A DNA stretch of 64,000 nt from Gemmatimonas aurantiaca T-27 (GTDB lineage: Bacteria > Gemmatimonadota > Gemmatimonadetes > Gemmatimonadales > Gemmatimonadaceae). Shown one piece after another: positions 32,662-40,894 of the stretch. The stretch spans positions 4,285,646-4,349,645 of the forward strand of contig NC_012489.1 in the NCBI RefSeq assembly GCF_000010305.1. The letters are read 5' to 3'. Position 1 is the first letter of the stretch. Each line of letters opens with the position of its first letter. Made by a program: the position numbers and the translations under genes. The notes under the pieces were generated by a model. That model did no database searches, had not been told where the DNA came from, and saw only the letters and a program-made list of their open reading frames with translations.

Positions 32662-33885
32662 ATGCGGCACGTCATGGGCGTTGGCATCGCGCTGTACGCG
32701 ATCGCAGCCCCCGCGTCACTCGCGGCGCAAGCGCCTCCGGTCACTAGGCCGGCAGCCGCCGCAGCGCCCACACTCGCATCACTGGACAGTCTCATCACAC
32801 ACTCGATGGACGAAGCCGGCATCATGGGTTTCAGCGCGGCCGTGATCGTCGACAAGCGCGTCGTGTGGATGAAGGGGTACGGATTCATGGACTGGCAGCG
32901 CACACGTCCGTTCACACCCAATACCACTGCCAAAGTCGCCTCTGTCGCGAAGCCATTTGTTGGCGTGTCCATGATGCGGGCCGTGAAGGAAGGCAAGCTC
33001 TCGCTGGATGCCGACATCAATCGGTACCTGCCGTTCCGCGTGGTGAACCCGCACCGCCCCGATGTGCCCATCACACTGCGACATCTCGCCACGCACACCT
33101 CGGGCATCACCGATCGATGGGAGATCTATCGCGCCACCTACACGTTCGACGGCGATTCCAGGGAACCGTTGTTGAGTTTTCTCACGGCGTACTTCACACC
33201 GGGCGGGAAGTACTACGCGAAGGAGAACTTCCTCGAGGCCAAACCAGGTGAATTGCGCGACTATTCCAACATCGGCGCCGCACTCGCTGGCCTGATCGTG
33301 GAGCGCGCGTATGGACAGCCGCTGAATGTGTATACCAGGCAGCATATCTTCACGCCGCTCAAGATGACGCACACCGGCTGGTTCATGCGCGACGTCGACC
33401 GCACGAATCACTCCACGCCGTTCGTGTCACAGAGCGGATTCACGGTACCCATCCCAATCTACGGCGGCACGACTTATCCGGACGGCGCCCTGCGCACGTC
33501 GGTGTCCGATCTGTCGCGTTTCTTCATCGCGATGCTCAACAACGGTACCTACGAAGGCACACGCATCCTCGACTCGGCAAGCGCCGCCGAGATGCGGCGT
33601 TTCCAGCTCACGGACGCGAACCGTCCGACCAACTTCCCAGCCGCCGACGGCAATACCGGCCTGTTCTGGCGCACCAAGTTCAATGGCCTGCGAGTGGGTC
33701 ATGGCGGCAACGACCCCGGGGTGGAAGTCGAAATGCTGTCGGACGTTGCCGGCAACGTGGGCGTCATCTACATCTCCAATACATCCCTGAGCGGCACCGA
33801 TCGACGCGCCACCGGGGCGATCTTCGATGCCCTCTGGAAATACGGCGAGCACATACGCGCGACCGGATCCCCCAGCTCGCGCTGA
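32662..33885 (+). CDS. Serine hydrolase of the beta-lactamase (class C/PBP4*) family, exported
   Basis: 407 residues from the ATG at 32662 with signal peptide ending near SLAAQ. Catalytic motifs are all visible: SVAK with nucleophile Ser94 and Lys97, YSN at 201-203, and HGG at 347-349. The HLATHTSGI segment and GLFWRTKFNGLRVGHGG are typical of the class C beta-lactamase-like serine hydrolases, most of which are esterases, peptidases or D-amino-acid amidases. Divergent from the SDR gene; the 225-base divergent region shows no clear operator. Followed after 18 bases by the ArsC-like gene, so perhaps co-transcribed. Confidence 0.9.
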   Translation: MRHVMGVGIALYAIAAPASLAAQAPPVTRPAAAAAPTLASLDSLITHSMDEAGIMGFSAAVIVDKRVVWMKGYGFMDWQRTRPFTPNTTAKVASVAKPFVGVSMMRAVKEGKLSLDADINRYLPFRVVNPHRPDVPITLRHLATHTSGITDRWEIYRATYTFDGDSREPLLSFLTAYFTPGGKYYAKENFLEAKPGELRDYSNIGAALAGLIVERAYGQPLNVYTRQHIFTPLKMTHTGWFMRDVDRTNHSTPFVSQSGFTVPIPIYGGTTYPDGALRTSVSDLSRFFIAMLNNGTYEGTRILDSASAAEMRRFQLTDANRPTNFPAADGNTGLFWRTKFNGLRVGHGGNDPGVEVEMLSDVAGNVGVIYISNTSLSGTDRRATGAIFDALWKYGEHIRATGSPSSR

Positions 33886-33903
33886 AGCAGGAGACCAGGA
33901 TCG

Positions 33904-34254
33904 ATGGCAGCAACGTTGTACGGGTTTCGGAGTTGCGACATGGTACGCAACGCGATCAAGTGGCTCGACGCCAATGGCGTGGCCTACACCTTCTTCGACT
34001 ATCGCAAGGACGCGCTCGATCCGGCGGTGGTCGACGACTGGTTCGCACGCGCCGATTGGGAGCTGGTGTTCAATCGCAACTCCACCACCTTCAAGGAATT
34101 GCCAGAGCAGCAAAAGGTGGGCATCGATGCACAACGCGCGAAGCAGATGATGCTGGCCGAGACCAATCTCATCAAACGTCCGGTGCTCGATACGGGCGAT
34201 CAGCTCCTGCTCGGCTTCAAGGCGGCGAACTGGGCCACCGCACTGGGCAAGTAG
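33904..34254 (+). CDS. ArsC/Spx/YffB-like thioredoxin-fold protein
   Basis: 116 residues. The thioredoxin-like fold of the ArsC/Spx/MgsR superfamily is recognisable: LYGFRSCDMVRNAIKWLDA with a single Cys11 in the redox position (no second Cys, so not Spx-like CxxC), VAYTFFDYRKDAL, TTFKELPEQQK and the NLIKRPVLDTGDQLLLGF end with the conserved cis-proline-containing KRPVL. It is closest to the YffB/arsenate-reductase-related group. Function in this group is unclear; no ars genes are nearby. GGAG-like sequence precedes the ATG. Confidence 0.88.
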   Translation: MAATLYGFRSCDMVRNAIKWLDANGVAYTFFDYRKDALDPAVVDDWFARADWELVFNRNSTTFKELPEQQKVGIDAQRAKQMMLAETNLIKRPVLDTGDQLLLGFKAANWATALGK

Positions 34255-34261
34255 TGGTCAG

Positions 34262-35431
34262 CTAGCGGGCACGGCGCAGCAGTGCCTTGATGCCGAGTGC
34301 CACGAACCCCGCAAGCAATCCCCACAGCGCGGCCCCCAGTCCGAACAGCGCCAGGCCTGAGGCCGTGGCCAGAAAGGTGATGATGGCGGGATCGCGCGCA
34401 TCCACGTCACCGAGCATCTGTTCGATGGCCCCGATGATCGAGGGGATGAGCGCAACGCCGGTCAGTGCGGCGATCGTCGAATGTGGCAGGGCGACGAATA
34501 CCCGCACCAGCACCGGCGAGAAGAGCGCCAGCAGCAGATAGAACGCACCATACAACACGCCCACCACCCAACGTCGGTGGTGATCGGGGTGGGCGTCCTT
34601 GTTGGTGCACAGTGCTGCAACGATGGCTGCCAGATTCACGGCATGGGCGCCGAAGGGCGCGGCCAGCAGACTGGCAAACCCGGTGCCCAGCAGCAGTGGG
34701 CCCGCTTGTGGCTGGTAGCCCGCCGATCGCAACACCACGAGCCCCGGCAGATTCTGCGACACCAGTGTCACGAGGAAAAGTGGCACGCCCACACTGACGA
34801 TCGCGCGCAGATCAAACACCGGCATGACAGGCAGCAACGCACCGAACGTGGCGCCTGCTGGCACATCGGCGATATCACCACGCGCGAGTGTGAGCAGCAG
34901 TCCCGATGTCAGCACCAACAGTAGTGCATACAATGGCACCCGCTGACGGGCGGCGACATACACCACGACCAGCAGGGAGACCAGCAGCGGGTCCACGGCC
35001 CCCAGTCGAAACAACTCCAGCGAGAACGGCATCAACACGCCCGCCAGCATGGCCGACGCAATCGCATTCGGCATGCGCTCGGCCAGTCTGCCGAGCACCG
35101 GGATCAATCCCACCAGAATCATCATGGCCGCCGCGGCCACAAAAACGCCGATTGCGACCTCCCAGCGTAGTCCCGCCGTGGTGGCACCGAGCAATGCTGC
35201 ACCCGGTGTAGACCAAGCCAGCACGATGGGCATACGCACCCGCATGGACGCCACGATACCCGTGACGCCCATGGCGAGGCACAACGCAGTCACCGCTGAT
35301 CCTGTTTGTTCGACCGTCGCCCCAAGCGTGCGCATGGCTTGCACCACCAGGGCGACGGTGCCACCGAATCCGATCAGGACCGCCACCAGTGCGGAGGTCC
35401 ATGACGGAATCGGGGGGAGCTTGCTGTGCAT
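34262..35431 (-). CDS. benE: Benzoate/H+ symporter BenE family transporter
   Basis: 389 residues from the ATG at 35431; upstream codons belong to a non-coding stretch. About eleven to twelve hydrophobic spans can be counted. Family landmarks include VLIGFGGTVALVVQAMRTLG, LAWSTPGAALL, PNAIASAMLAGVLMPF, NLPGLVVLRSAGYQP and FGAHAVNLAAIVAALC, as in BenE. It is an inner-membrane symporter probably for an aromatic or other weak acid; no benzoate catabolism genes are adjacent, so the substrate is open. Convergent with the ArsC-like gene, 7 bases apart. Confidence 0.9.
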   Translation of the reverse strand: MHSKLPPIPSWTSALVAVLIGFGGTVALVVQAMRTLGATVEQTGSAVTALCLAMGVTGIVASMRVRMPIVLAWSTPGAALLGATTAGLRWEVAIGVFVAAAAMMILVGLIPVLGRLAERMPNAIASAMLAGVLMPFSLELFRLGAVDPLLVSLLVVVYVAARQRVPLYALLLVLTSGLLLTLARGDIADVPAGATFGALLPVMPVFDLRAIVSVGVPLFLVTLVSQNLPGLVVLRSAGYQPQAGPLLLGTGFASLLAAPFGAHAVNLAAIVAALCTNKDAHPDHHRRWVVGVLYGAFYLLLALFSPVLVRVFVALPHSTIAALTGVALIPSIIGAIEQMLGDVDARDPAIITFLATASGLALFGLGAALWGLLAGFVALGIKALLRRAR

Positions 35432-35459
35432 CCCGTATGCTAGCAGCGCGGCGTGTGAA

Positions 35460-35897
35460 TTACGCGGCGTCGCTCGGGGCCAGCGAAAGCCGTACATCGA
35501 GGCCGTTGCGCGTGGCATGCGAGTACGGGCACACCACGTGCGCCGCCTGCATCAGTTCCGTCGCCGTGGCGGCATCGACACCCGGCAGGCTGATGGTGAG
35601 TTCGACATCGAGTCCAAAGCCCTGTCCATCATCACGCTTGCCGATGCCCACGGCCGCCGTCACGGTGGATTCGGGCGAGACGGTCACCTTGCGCTGGCTG
35701 GCCACGAACTTGAGCGCGCCGAGAAAGCAGGCGGAGTATCCGGCGGCGAAGAGCTGTTCCGGGTTGTTGCCCTCGCCCCCGGGTCCGCCGAGTTCGCGTG
35801 GCGTTACCAGGGCAACACTGAGCGCGCCATCGTGGGTGGCAGCCTGGCCGGTGCGGCCTCCGGTGGCGGTAGCGGCGGTGCGGTAGAGAACGTTCAT
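35460..35897 (-). CDS. ohr: Organic hydroperoxide resistance protein Ohr (OsmC family)
   Basis: 145 residues. The two redox cysteines of Ohr are present: Cys57 in AAGYSACFLGAL and Cys123 in HVVCPYSHATRNG. GGEGNNPEQLFAAGYS and LVTPRELGG are Ohr-type, distinguishing it from OsmC. It reduces organic and fatty-acid hydroperoxides using lipoylated proteins as the electron donor. It is divergent from the MarR/OhrR regulator gene across 140 AT-rich bases with repeated operator-like sequences, the standard arrangement for peroxide-induced derepression. Confidence 0.95.
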   Translation of the reverse strand: MNVLYRTAATATGGRTGQAATHDGALSVALVTPRELGGPGGEGNNPEQLFAAGYSACFLGALKFVASQRKVTVSPESTVTAAVGIGKRDDGQGFGLDVELTISLPGVDAATATELMQAAHVVCPYSHATRNGLDVRLSLAPSDAA

Positions 35898-35924
35898 GGT
35901 ATGAGCTCCGGTTGAGATTGAACG

Positions 35925-35994
35925 GTAATTGTTATCGCGATAAAGAATATGAAATTAGTCGATACATTTGTCAACAGTAATTATTATCGCCATA
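35925..35994. promoter_or_regulatory. Operator candidates between ohr and ohrR
   Basis: An 18-base sequence GTAATTGTTATCGCGATA (35925-35942) recurs at 35977-35994 with two changes. The first copy contains a perfect 12-base palindrome TTATCGCGATAA (35932-35943). The region is strikingly AT-rich for this genome. OhrR dimers binding both copies would control both genes. Confidence 0.55.
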
Positions 35995-36037
35995 TCTTTC
36001 TGCCGAGAATCGTGGTACGTTTGATGGAGGAGACCTT

Positions 36038-36508
36038 ATGACCAATCCTGCAAGCACCGCGCTTTCTCTCGATCAGCAACTCTGTTACGCCATCTACTCG
36101 GCGGGCATGGCCATCCAGCGCGCCTACAAGCCGTTGTTGGATGAACTGGGCATCACATACCCACAATATCTTGTACTCAGTGTATTGTGGCGCGATGATG
36201 CGCTGACAGTGGGCGTAATAGCTGAAAAATTGGCGCTGGAGTCGAGCACCCTGACCCCTCTGCTCAAACGCCTCGAGTCGGCCGAATTGGTGCAGCGCAC
36301 GCGCAATCCGGAGAACGAACGGCAGGTAGTCGTGTCGTTGACGCCCAAGGGGCAGGCCATGCAGACGCGTGTCGGTTGCCTGGGCGAAACACTGCTCGCG
36401 ACCGCCGGGATGTCACCTGCGGAATTGGGTGCCCTCAACAGCGATGTGAAACGACTGCGCGATTCGATCTACACCGCGATTGGTGGGTGGAGCGTCAGCG
36501 CGGTCTGA
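36038..36508 (+). CDS. ohrR: MarR family regulator, OhrR-type
   Basis: 156 residues. The N-terminus LDQQLCYAIYSA contains Cys16, the peroxide-sensing cysteine position of OhrR proteins. The winged helix follows (TVGVIAEKLALESSTLTPLL recognition helix; NERQVVVSLTPKGQAM wing). Oxidation of the cysteine by organic hydroperoxide releases DNA and de-represses ohr. Divergent from ohr; it probably autoregulates through the same operator. Start at 36038 follows GGAGGAGACCTT. Confidence 0.93.
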   Translation: MTNPASTALSLDQQLCYAIYSAGMAIQRAYKPLLDELGITYPQYLVLSVLWRDDALTVGVIAEKLALESSTLTPLLKRLESAELVQRTRNPENERQVVVSLTPKGQAMQTRVGCLGETLLATAGMSPAELGALNSDVKRLRDSIYTAIGGWSVSAV

Positions 36509-36513
36509 GCCAG

Positions 36514-37134
36514 CTACTTGAGACGCAGCCCCACGTTGACCGGCACGAATCGCATCGGCGCCTGGCCGAACTGCTGATAGCGAACCTCCCCAAACAGGAT
36601 CGCACGGCGAACCGGAGTCTCCACCCCAGCGCCCGCCGTGAAGCCCGTCGTACGCATGGTCATCGAAGCGGACTGCGGCGCAGATTGGGACAAGAGCGAG
36701 GGCAGGACAGCCGACGACCGTACCCAATAGCTCCCTCCACCGGCCAGTGCATAGGGCTGCACCGCGGTCCGAAGCCCAGGCCATCGGAGCACGACACTCG
36801 CCGCAGCGGAGTACATCGCGTCTGAACGCTGCATTTGCCCCACTGCGACACCATTGGCATCGGTGACGATCGCCGTTCTACCGCCCAGCGACTGATATCC
36901 GGCATCTACGCGAACGGCCAGCCATGACAACGGCATGCGCACCTCGCCAAGTACACCGATCTGCCCCCCTCGGCCGTAGAGTTGGCCGGCCTGCGCACCA
37001 TTGGGCGTGCTCCATCCAGCCATGACGCCGAGTGAAACGGGCGAGCGCGCGGCCTGCTGTGCTTCGACTACATCCGTCGCAGCAAACATTCCGGCCACGC
37101 CGAGCAGGATGGACCGACCTATTGAAGCGCTCAT
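36514..37134 (-). CDS. Outer-membrane beta-barrel-like protein
   Basis: 206 residues. The ATG at 37134 is preceded by GGGGG at proper spacing (37140 would be too close). Signal peptide MSASIGRSILLGVAGMFAAT, cleaved near VEAQ. Amphipathic strands follow: VSLGVMAGWSTPN, GQIGVLGEVRMPLSWLAVRV, DAGYQSLGG, LRTAVQPYALAGGGSYWVRS, TGFTAGAGVETPVRRAILFG and a final FVPVNVGLRLK. This is an OmpA/OmpW-like eight-stranded barrel style of unknown ligand. Convergent with ohrR, 5 bases apart; divergent from the GyrI-like gene. Confidence 0.7.
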   Translation of the reverse strand: MSASIGRSILLGVAGMFAATDVVEAQQAARSPVSLGVMAGWSTPNGAQAGQLYGRGGQIGVLGEVRMPLSWLAVRVDAGYQSLGGRTAIVTDANGVAVGQMQRSDAMYSAAASVVLRWPGLRTAVQPYALAGGGSYWVRSSAVLPSLLSQSAPQSASMTMRTTGFTAGAGVETPVRRAILFGEVRYQQFGQAPMRFVPVNVGLRLK

Positions 37135-37256
37135 TGGCATACCCCCAAAGTGGTGACGCGTTGTGCTTGCCCTTGCAATTCTGGAAGTGGATTCCACAAA
37201 TGCAAGGCTACGCCCCGATCATGAAGCCTCTCCGTCGTTCAGCACATCACACGGTC

Positions 37257-37868
37257 ATGACCAAACTCGACCTCAAGAAAGACCTCCGCCATCTCTATGC
37301 GCCCTCCGCAAAGGACGTGGCCGTAGTCGACGTGCCGTCGATGCACTTTCTGATGATCGATGGCGAAGGGGATCCCAATCACGCACCCGCATACGCGGAG
37401 GCTGTGGAAGCGCTGTTCACGCTCGCCTACGCCATCAAGTTCGCGGTGAAAAAGGGTCCCGCCGGCATCGACTATGGTGTGATGCCGCTCGAGGGACTGT
37501 GGTGGGCTGACGACATGAGCGCGTTCACCACCGGCGATCGCTCGCAGTGGCAATGGACCATGATGATCATGCAGCCGGACTTCGTGAACGCGTCGTTGGT
37601 TGCCGACATCACGAAGGAAGTGACACGCAAGAAGAACCCCGTTGCCCTGCCGTTGGTGCGCTTCGAGGCCTTTGCCGAAGGGCCCGCCGCGCAGGTCATG
37701 CACCTTGGGCCCTTCTCAGAGGAAGGCCCCACCATCGAGCGGCTGCACGGGTTCATCGAAGCCTCCGGTCGTCAGCTCGCCGGCAAGCACCACGAGATCT
37801 ACCTCAGCGACATCCGCAAAGCCGCGCCGGACAAGTGGAAGACGGTGGTGCGGCAGCCCTTACGCTGA
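37257..37868 (+). CDS. GyrI-like small-molecule-binding domain protein
   Basis: 203 residues from the ATG at 37257 (family proteins start MxKxDLKKDL...; an ATG at 37221 adds 12 residues). Segments DLKKDLRHLYAPSAKDVAVV, VPSMHFLMIDGEGDPN, YAIKFAVKKGPAGIDYGVMP and LEGLWW match the GyrI-like family related to the AraC/BmrR effector-binding fold but lacking a DNA-binding domain. PALPLVRFEAFAEGPAAQVM-like C-terminal half carries the second SHS2 repeat. The family binds or hydrolyses small hydrophobic compounds. Single gene. Confidence 0.9.
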   Translation: MTKLDLKKDLRHLYAPSAKDVAVVDVPSMHFLMIDGEGDPNHAPAYAEAVEALFTLAYAIKFAVKKGPAGIDYGVMPLEGLWWADDMSAFTTGDRSQWQWTMMIMQPDFVNASLVADITKEVTRKKNPVALPLVRFEAFAEGPAAQVMHLGPFSEEGPTIERLHGFIEASGRQLAGKHHEIYLSDIRKAAPDKWKTVVRQPLR

Positions 37869-37930
37869 CTCCGCCCCGACCCCCCAAAAGCGCCTGTTGA
37901 CGCGCCGTCCCATTTCCGTATGTTGGATTT

Positions 37931-37943
37931 TCAGCACTGCTGA
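37931..37943. promoter_or_regulatory. 13-base palindrome upstream of a membrane-anchored protein gene
   Basis: TCAGCACTGCTGA is a perfect odd palindrome, flanked by outer GTTG...CAAC, 24 bases before the start at 37968. Possible operator; the protein is not known. Confidence 0.3.
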
Positions 37944-37967
37944 TATTTCAACACACCGGAGATGACC

Positions 37968-38681
37968 ATGCCCGTCAATGAAGCCCCCGAAACGCCCGCC
38001 CTCGAGACCCTGCGCCGCGAGTTCATCCGCTACCGGCGCCGCAGTTTGGCCATCCAATGCCTCGGTGCGACGCTGCTGCTCGGCGCCTGGACCGCCCAGC
38101 AGCGCCAGGATCAGGTGATCCGCGTGCGTGGCATCATCGTCGAAGACTCGCTCGGCCGGCCACGCATCATGATCGGGGCCCCGCTCAACCTACCCGGACG
38201 CACCGCCGCACAATCCGGCGATGGCATCGCGGTACTCTCGCCCACCGGTGCGCTCCAGACCGCACTCGGCGCGCCCACACCGGCCCCGATGGTCAATGGG
38301 GCCCTGGTCAATCGCCTGGGCGGCAGCGCGGGGTTCGTGATCGCCGACCCGGAAGGCAACGAACGTGGTGGCATGGGCGCATTTCCCGATGGCCGCGCCA
38401 ATGTCTGTCTCGACTACGCCAAGGGTGTGAAAGAAGCCGCCTGTCTGGTCGCGTTCGCCAACGACCAGATGGCCGGCCTGGTGGTGAACGGACTGCCTGG
38501 CGAAAAGGCCTTCGATCGCGTGACTGCACTCGTGGGCAAAGGTGGGTGGGCGCAAATGAAAATCGCCGCACCCACCGGTCAGGAGAGTGCCATCCTGCGC
38601 AGCACCGGCACCGATCGCGCGCAACTCATGGTCTACGATTCGACCACGAAGACCTACAAGGATGTGCTGCCCAGGGAATGA
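37968..38681 (+). CDS. Membrane-anchored repeat-rich hypothetical protein
   Basis: 237 residues; the second ATG (37968) sits six bases after CCGGAG, the first (37962) directly against it. A single hydrophobic segment (LAIQCLGATLLLGAWTAQQR) near residues 30-50 is preceded by arginines (RREFIRYRRR), so the protein is a type II membrane anchor with the bulk outside. The remainder is a series of short parallel motifs (RVRGIIVEDSLGRPRIMIGA, DGIAVLSPTGALQTALG, GFVIADPEGNERGGMGAF, GKGGWAQMKIAAPTGQESAI), suggesting a beta-solenoid or repeated beta sandwich. Proteins of this type (LGRPRIMIGAP pattern) recur in soil bacteria without known function. Confidence 0.65.
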   Translation: MPVNEAPETPALETLRREFIRYRRRSLAIQCLGATLLLGAWTAQQRQDQVIRVRGIIVEDSLGRPRIMIGAPLNLPGRTAAQSGDGIAVLSPTGALQTALGAPTPAPMVNGALVNRLGGSAGFVIADPEGNERGGMGAFPDGRANVCLDYAKGVKEAACLVAFANDQMAGLVVNGLPGEKAFDRVTALVGKGGWAQMKIAAPTGQESAILRSTGTDRAQLMVYDSTTKTYKDVLPRE

Positions 38682-38687
38682 CGCGAG

Positions 38688-39310
38688 CTACCGCAACGGT
38701 ACCTCCACACCGACCCGGACGGCATACCAGGATGGCCGCACCACGATCGGCCTGGAGTTGGCGTCCAGACGGGGGAAACCGACCACCTCGGTGGCATCGA
38801 CACGTGATTGCATGCGCTCCACCGTGAGGAGCAATCGCATGTTCTGACCGCGAGTACCGGCTGCCACACCCACGACAGCCACCGGTCGCATCGGACCGCC
38901 CCACAGCACACCCATACCTGCCGTGGCCCGCAACAACGGCAGGTTGGCCGGTGTTTCGATGCCAACCTGCACGGTGGATGTAGCAAACAGATCCCGCCGA
39001 TCCTCCGCGTTGTATGTGGTATCCACGTTGAATCCGATGAGGGTGCATCCGCTGGGGGCGACACGCACGGCTGCTCGCAGGTCGCCCTGTACGACCAGTA
39101 ACCTCCATGGACGTATCACCAATGCACCGTTCGCCTCTGGCCCACCGCCATCGCCTCCGTTGCGCCCACACTGCGCGCCGAGTTCATCGGGGATGGATGT
39201 GAGGCCACCGGTGATCGCGATTGCCGCGCGCCGATCCCGGCTTTTTGCGCCTCGGCAACGTTGGCGCACACCACAAGCGCGGCCACCAAAGCAAACAAGA
39301 CAGTCTTCAT
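38688..39310 (-). pseudogene. Frameshifted secreted protein, paralogue of the gene at 40261
   Basis: The ATG at 39310 has GGAGG upstream and begins MKTVLFALVAALVVCANVAE then AQKAG in one frame. From about 39236 the continuation lies in another frame: DRRAAIAITGGLTSIPDELG to a stop at 38688. The intact paralogue at 40261-40890 reads MKIVLSVVLAGLLLMPSEVV then AQNAGKRRVGLGLSGGLST, which aligns without gap if one base is added to the three-C run at 39236-39238. The corrected gene would encode 207 residues against 209 in the paralogue. Either a homopolymer sequencing deletion or a fresh pseudogene. Function unknown; strands suggest a small beta-barrel or beta-sandwich. Confidence 0.75.
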
Positions 39311-39401
39311 GCATACACCTCCATGGGTGGTACTGCGGGAGATACCGCCACATAGCGCGCCGCCATTGCCGGGCGGATTCCCTGAACGATAATTCAGGGC
39401 A

Positions 39402-40238
39402 ATGACCACACCCATCTCGGAGGCACCACCTCCCGCCGATTCACACCGAGCTCGTCTGCATCAGATCATCTTCGAAGCCGACACGTTTGCCGGTCGCGCG
39501 TTCGATGTGAGTCTCATCGTGCTCATCCTGGTGAGCATTCTCGCGGTGAGTGTGGAGACACTGCGTGACCTGTCGCCGCGTACGCAGGCGGTGATGGTGG
39601 TGCTCGAATGGGTGCTCACGGCCATCTTCACGCTCGAGTACATCCTGCGGCTGGTGGCCGTACGCAAACCGCTGCGTTATGCCACGAGCTTCTTTGGCGT
39701 GGTGGATTTGCTGGCCATTCTGCCGTCATGGCTTGGCCTGTTCGTGCCAGGCGCTCAGGCACTGCTGGTGGTGCGCGTCCTGCGGCTGCTCCGCATCTTC
39801 CGCATTCTCAAGCTGGCGCGGTTCCTGTCCGAGGCCGAACGGCTCACGCACGCCCTGCGCGCCAGCATGCGCAAGATTGCGGTCTTCCTGCTGACCGTGG
39901 CCACGATCGTGGTGATCGTCGGCTCCATCATGTTCGTGGTGGAAGGCCCGGAGAACGGGTTCACCAGTCTGCCGGTGTCGATGTATTGGGCTGTGGTCAC
40001 ACTGACCACAGTGGGATACGGCGACATCGCGCCGAGAACACCACTCGGGCAGTTGCTGGCGTCACTGGTGATGATTCTGGGCTATGGCATCATCGCCGTG
40101 CCAACGGGTATCGTGACCAGTGAGCTGACCGCCGGCCGTTTCCAGCATGGAGTGTCAACACAATCGTGCCCGTCCTGTTCAGCGGGCGGGCACGATCTCG
40201 ATGCGAAGTACTGTCGGGTGTGCGGGGCAGCGTTGTAA
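39402..40238 (+). CDS. Voltage-gated potassium-channel-like ion transporter with C-terminal zinc ribbon
   Basis: 278 residues with six transmembrane segments. S4 is RVLRLLRIFRILKLARF with arginines every third residue; the pore helix is followed by the selectivity filter TVGYGD at residues 203-208; S6 is SLVMILGYGIIAVPTGIVTS. This is a KvAP-like tetrameric K+ channel. The unusual part is the C-terminal tail: CPSC...CRVCGAAL, a four-cysteine zinc ribbon after S6 that could sense metal or redox state or assist assembly. It lies between the two paralogous secreted-protein genes, on the opposite strand. Confidence 0.9.
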   Translation: MTTPISEAPPPADSHRARLHQIIFEADTFAGRAFDVSLIVLILVSILAVSVETLRDLSPRTQAVMVVLEWVLTAIFTLEYILRLVAVRKPLRYATSFFGVVDLLAILPSWLGLFVPGAQALLVVRVLRLLRIFRILKLARFLSEAERLTHALRASMRKIAVFLLTVATIVVIVGSIMFVVEGPENGFTSLPVSMYWAVVTLTTVGYGDIAPRTPLGQLLASLVMILGYGIIAVPTGIVTSELTAGRFQHGVSTQSCPSCSAGGHDLDAKYCRVCGAAL

Positions 40239-40260
40239 AGGCGCTCTTGTGACGCCATGC

Positions 40261-40890
40261 TCAACGGGCGATCGGTAGTTCCACTCCAACACGCAGTGCA
40301 CTCCACCGTGGACGCACGACCATCGGTGTGCGCGACGTATCTACCTGCCCGTTACTGCGCACCTCCTCCGCATTCACGCGCGCGCGATACTGATCCCATT
40401 CGATGAGTAACCGTGCACGCTGCCCTCGTGTACCGGTGGCGATGCCCCATACCATCAAGGATGGTTGAGTGCCGCCCAATACCCGCCCCGTGCCGATAGT
40501 GGCACGCAACAGCGGCAAACGCGGTGGCGTTTCAAGTCCGATACGCACCGTAGATAGGAAGGTGGGATCCTGCCGGTCTCTTCTGTCGTAGCCAACCCTG
40601 ACACGAGATACCAGCCCGAGACAGCTTGACGGCATGGTGATCACTGTTGCGCTCAGATCCGCCTGTGTGGTGATCCATCCCCAAGGCCGGAACAGGAATG
40701 ATGCAGCGCCTAAGACACCAGCCCCTCCTCCATTCTTGGGCACTCCACACTGAGAGACAAAGGCATCAGGAAGGGTGGAGAGCCCGCCGCTCAATCCCAA
40801 CCCCACGCGGCGCTTCCCTGCGTTCTGCGCCACCACCTCGGAAGGCATGAGCAACAGACCAGCGAGAACAACTGACAAAACAATCTTCAT
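40261..40890 (-). CDS. Secreted hypothetical protein (paralogue of frameshifted gene)
   Basis: 209 residues. Signal peptide MKIVLSVVLAGLLLMPSEVV then AQNAG. Strand-like blocks include RVGLGLSGGLSTLPDAFVSQ, SFLFRPWGWITTQADLSATV, VRVGYDRRDR, TVRIGLETPPRLPLLRATIG, LMVWGIATGTRGQRARLLIE and a terminal RWSALRVGVELPIAR. The alternating pattern and final aromatic/Arg ending suggest an outer-membrane barrel of eight to ten strands. The sequence is shared with the frameshifted gene at 38688, including RLLLTVE/RLLIEWDQ. It lies four bases after the stop of the large hypothetical gene upstream, likely an operon. Confidence 0.7.
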   Translation of the reverse strand: MKIVLSVVLAGLLLMPSEVVAQNAGKRRVGLGLSGGLSTLPDAFVSQCGVPKNGGGAGVLGAASFLFRPWGWITTQADLSATVITMPSSCLGLVSRVRVGYDRRDRQDPTFLSTVRIGLETPPRLPLLRATIGTGRVLGGTQPSLMVWGIATGTRGQRARLLIEWDQYRARVNAEEVRSNGQVDTSRTPMVVRPRWSALRVGVELPIAR

Positions 40891-40894
40891 GGAC

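Noticed and set aside
40173-40206. Strong hairpin (ATCGTGCCCG with complement) near the end of the ion channel gene
   Set aside because: It lies inside the zinc-ribbon coding sequence 30 bases before the stop; codon constraints on repeated Cys/Pro/Gly codons explain it. Not called as a terminator.
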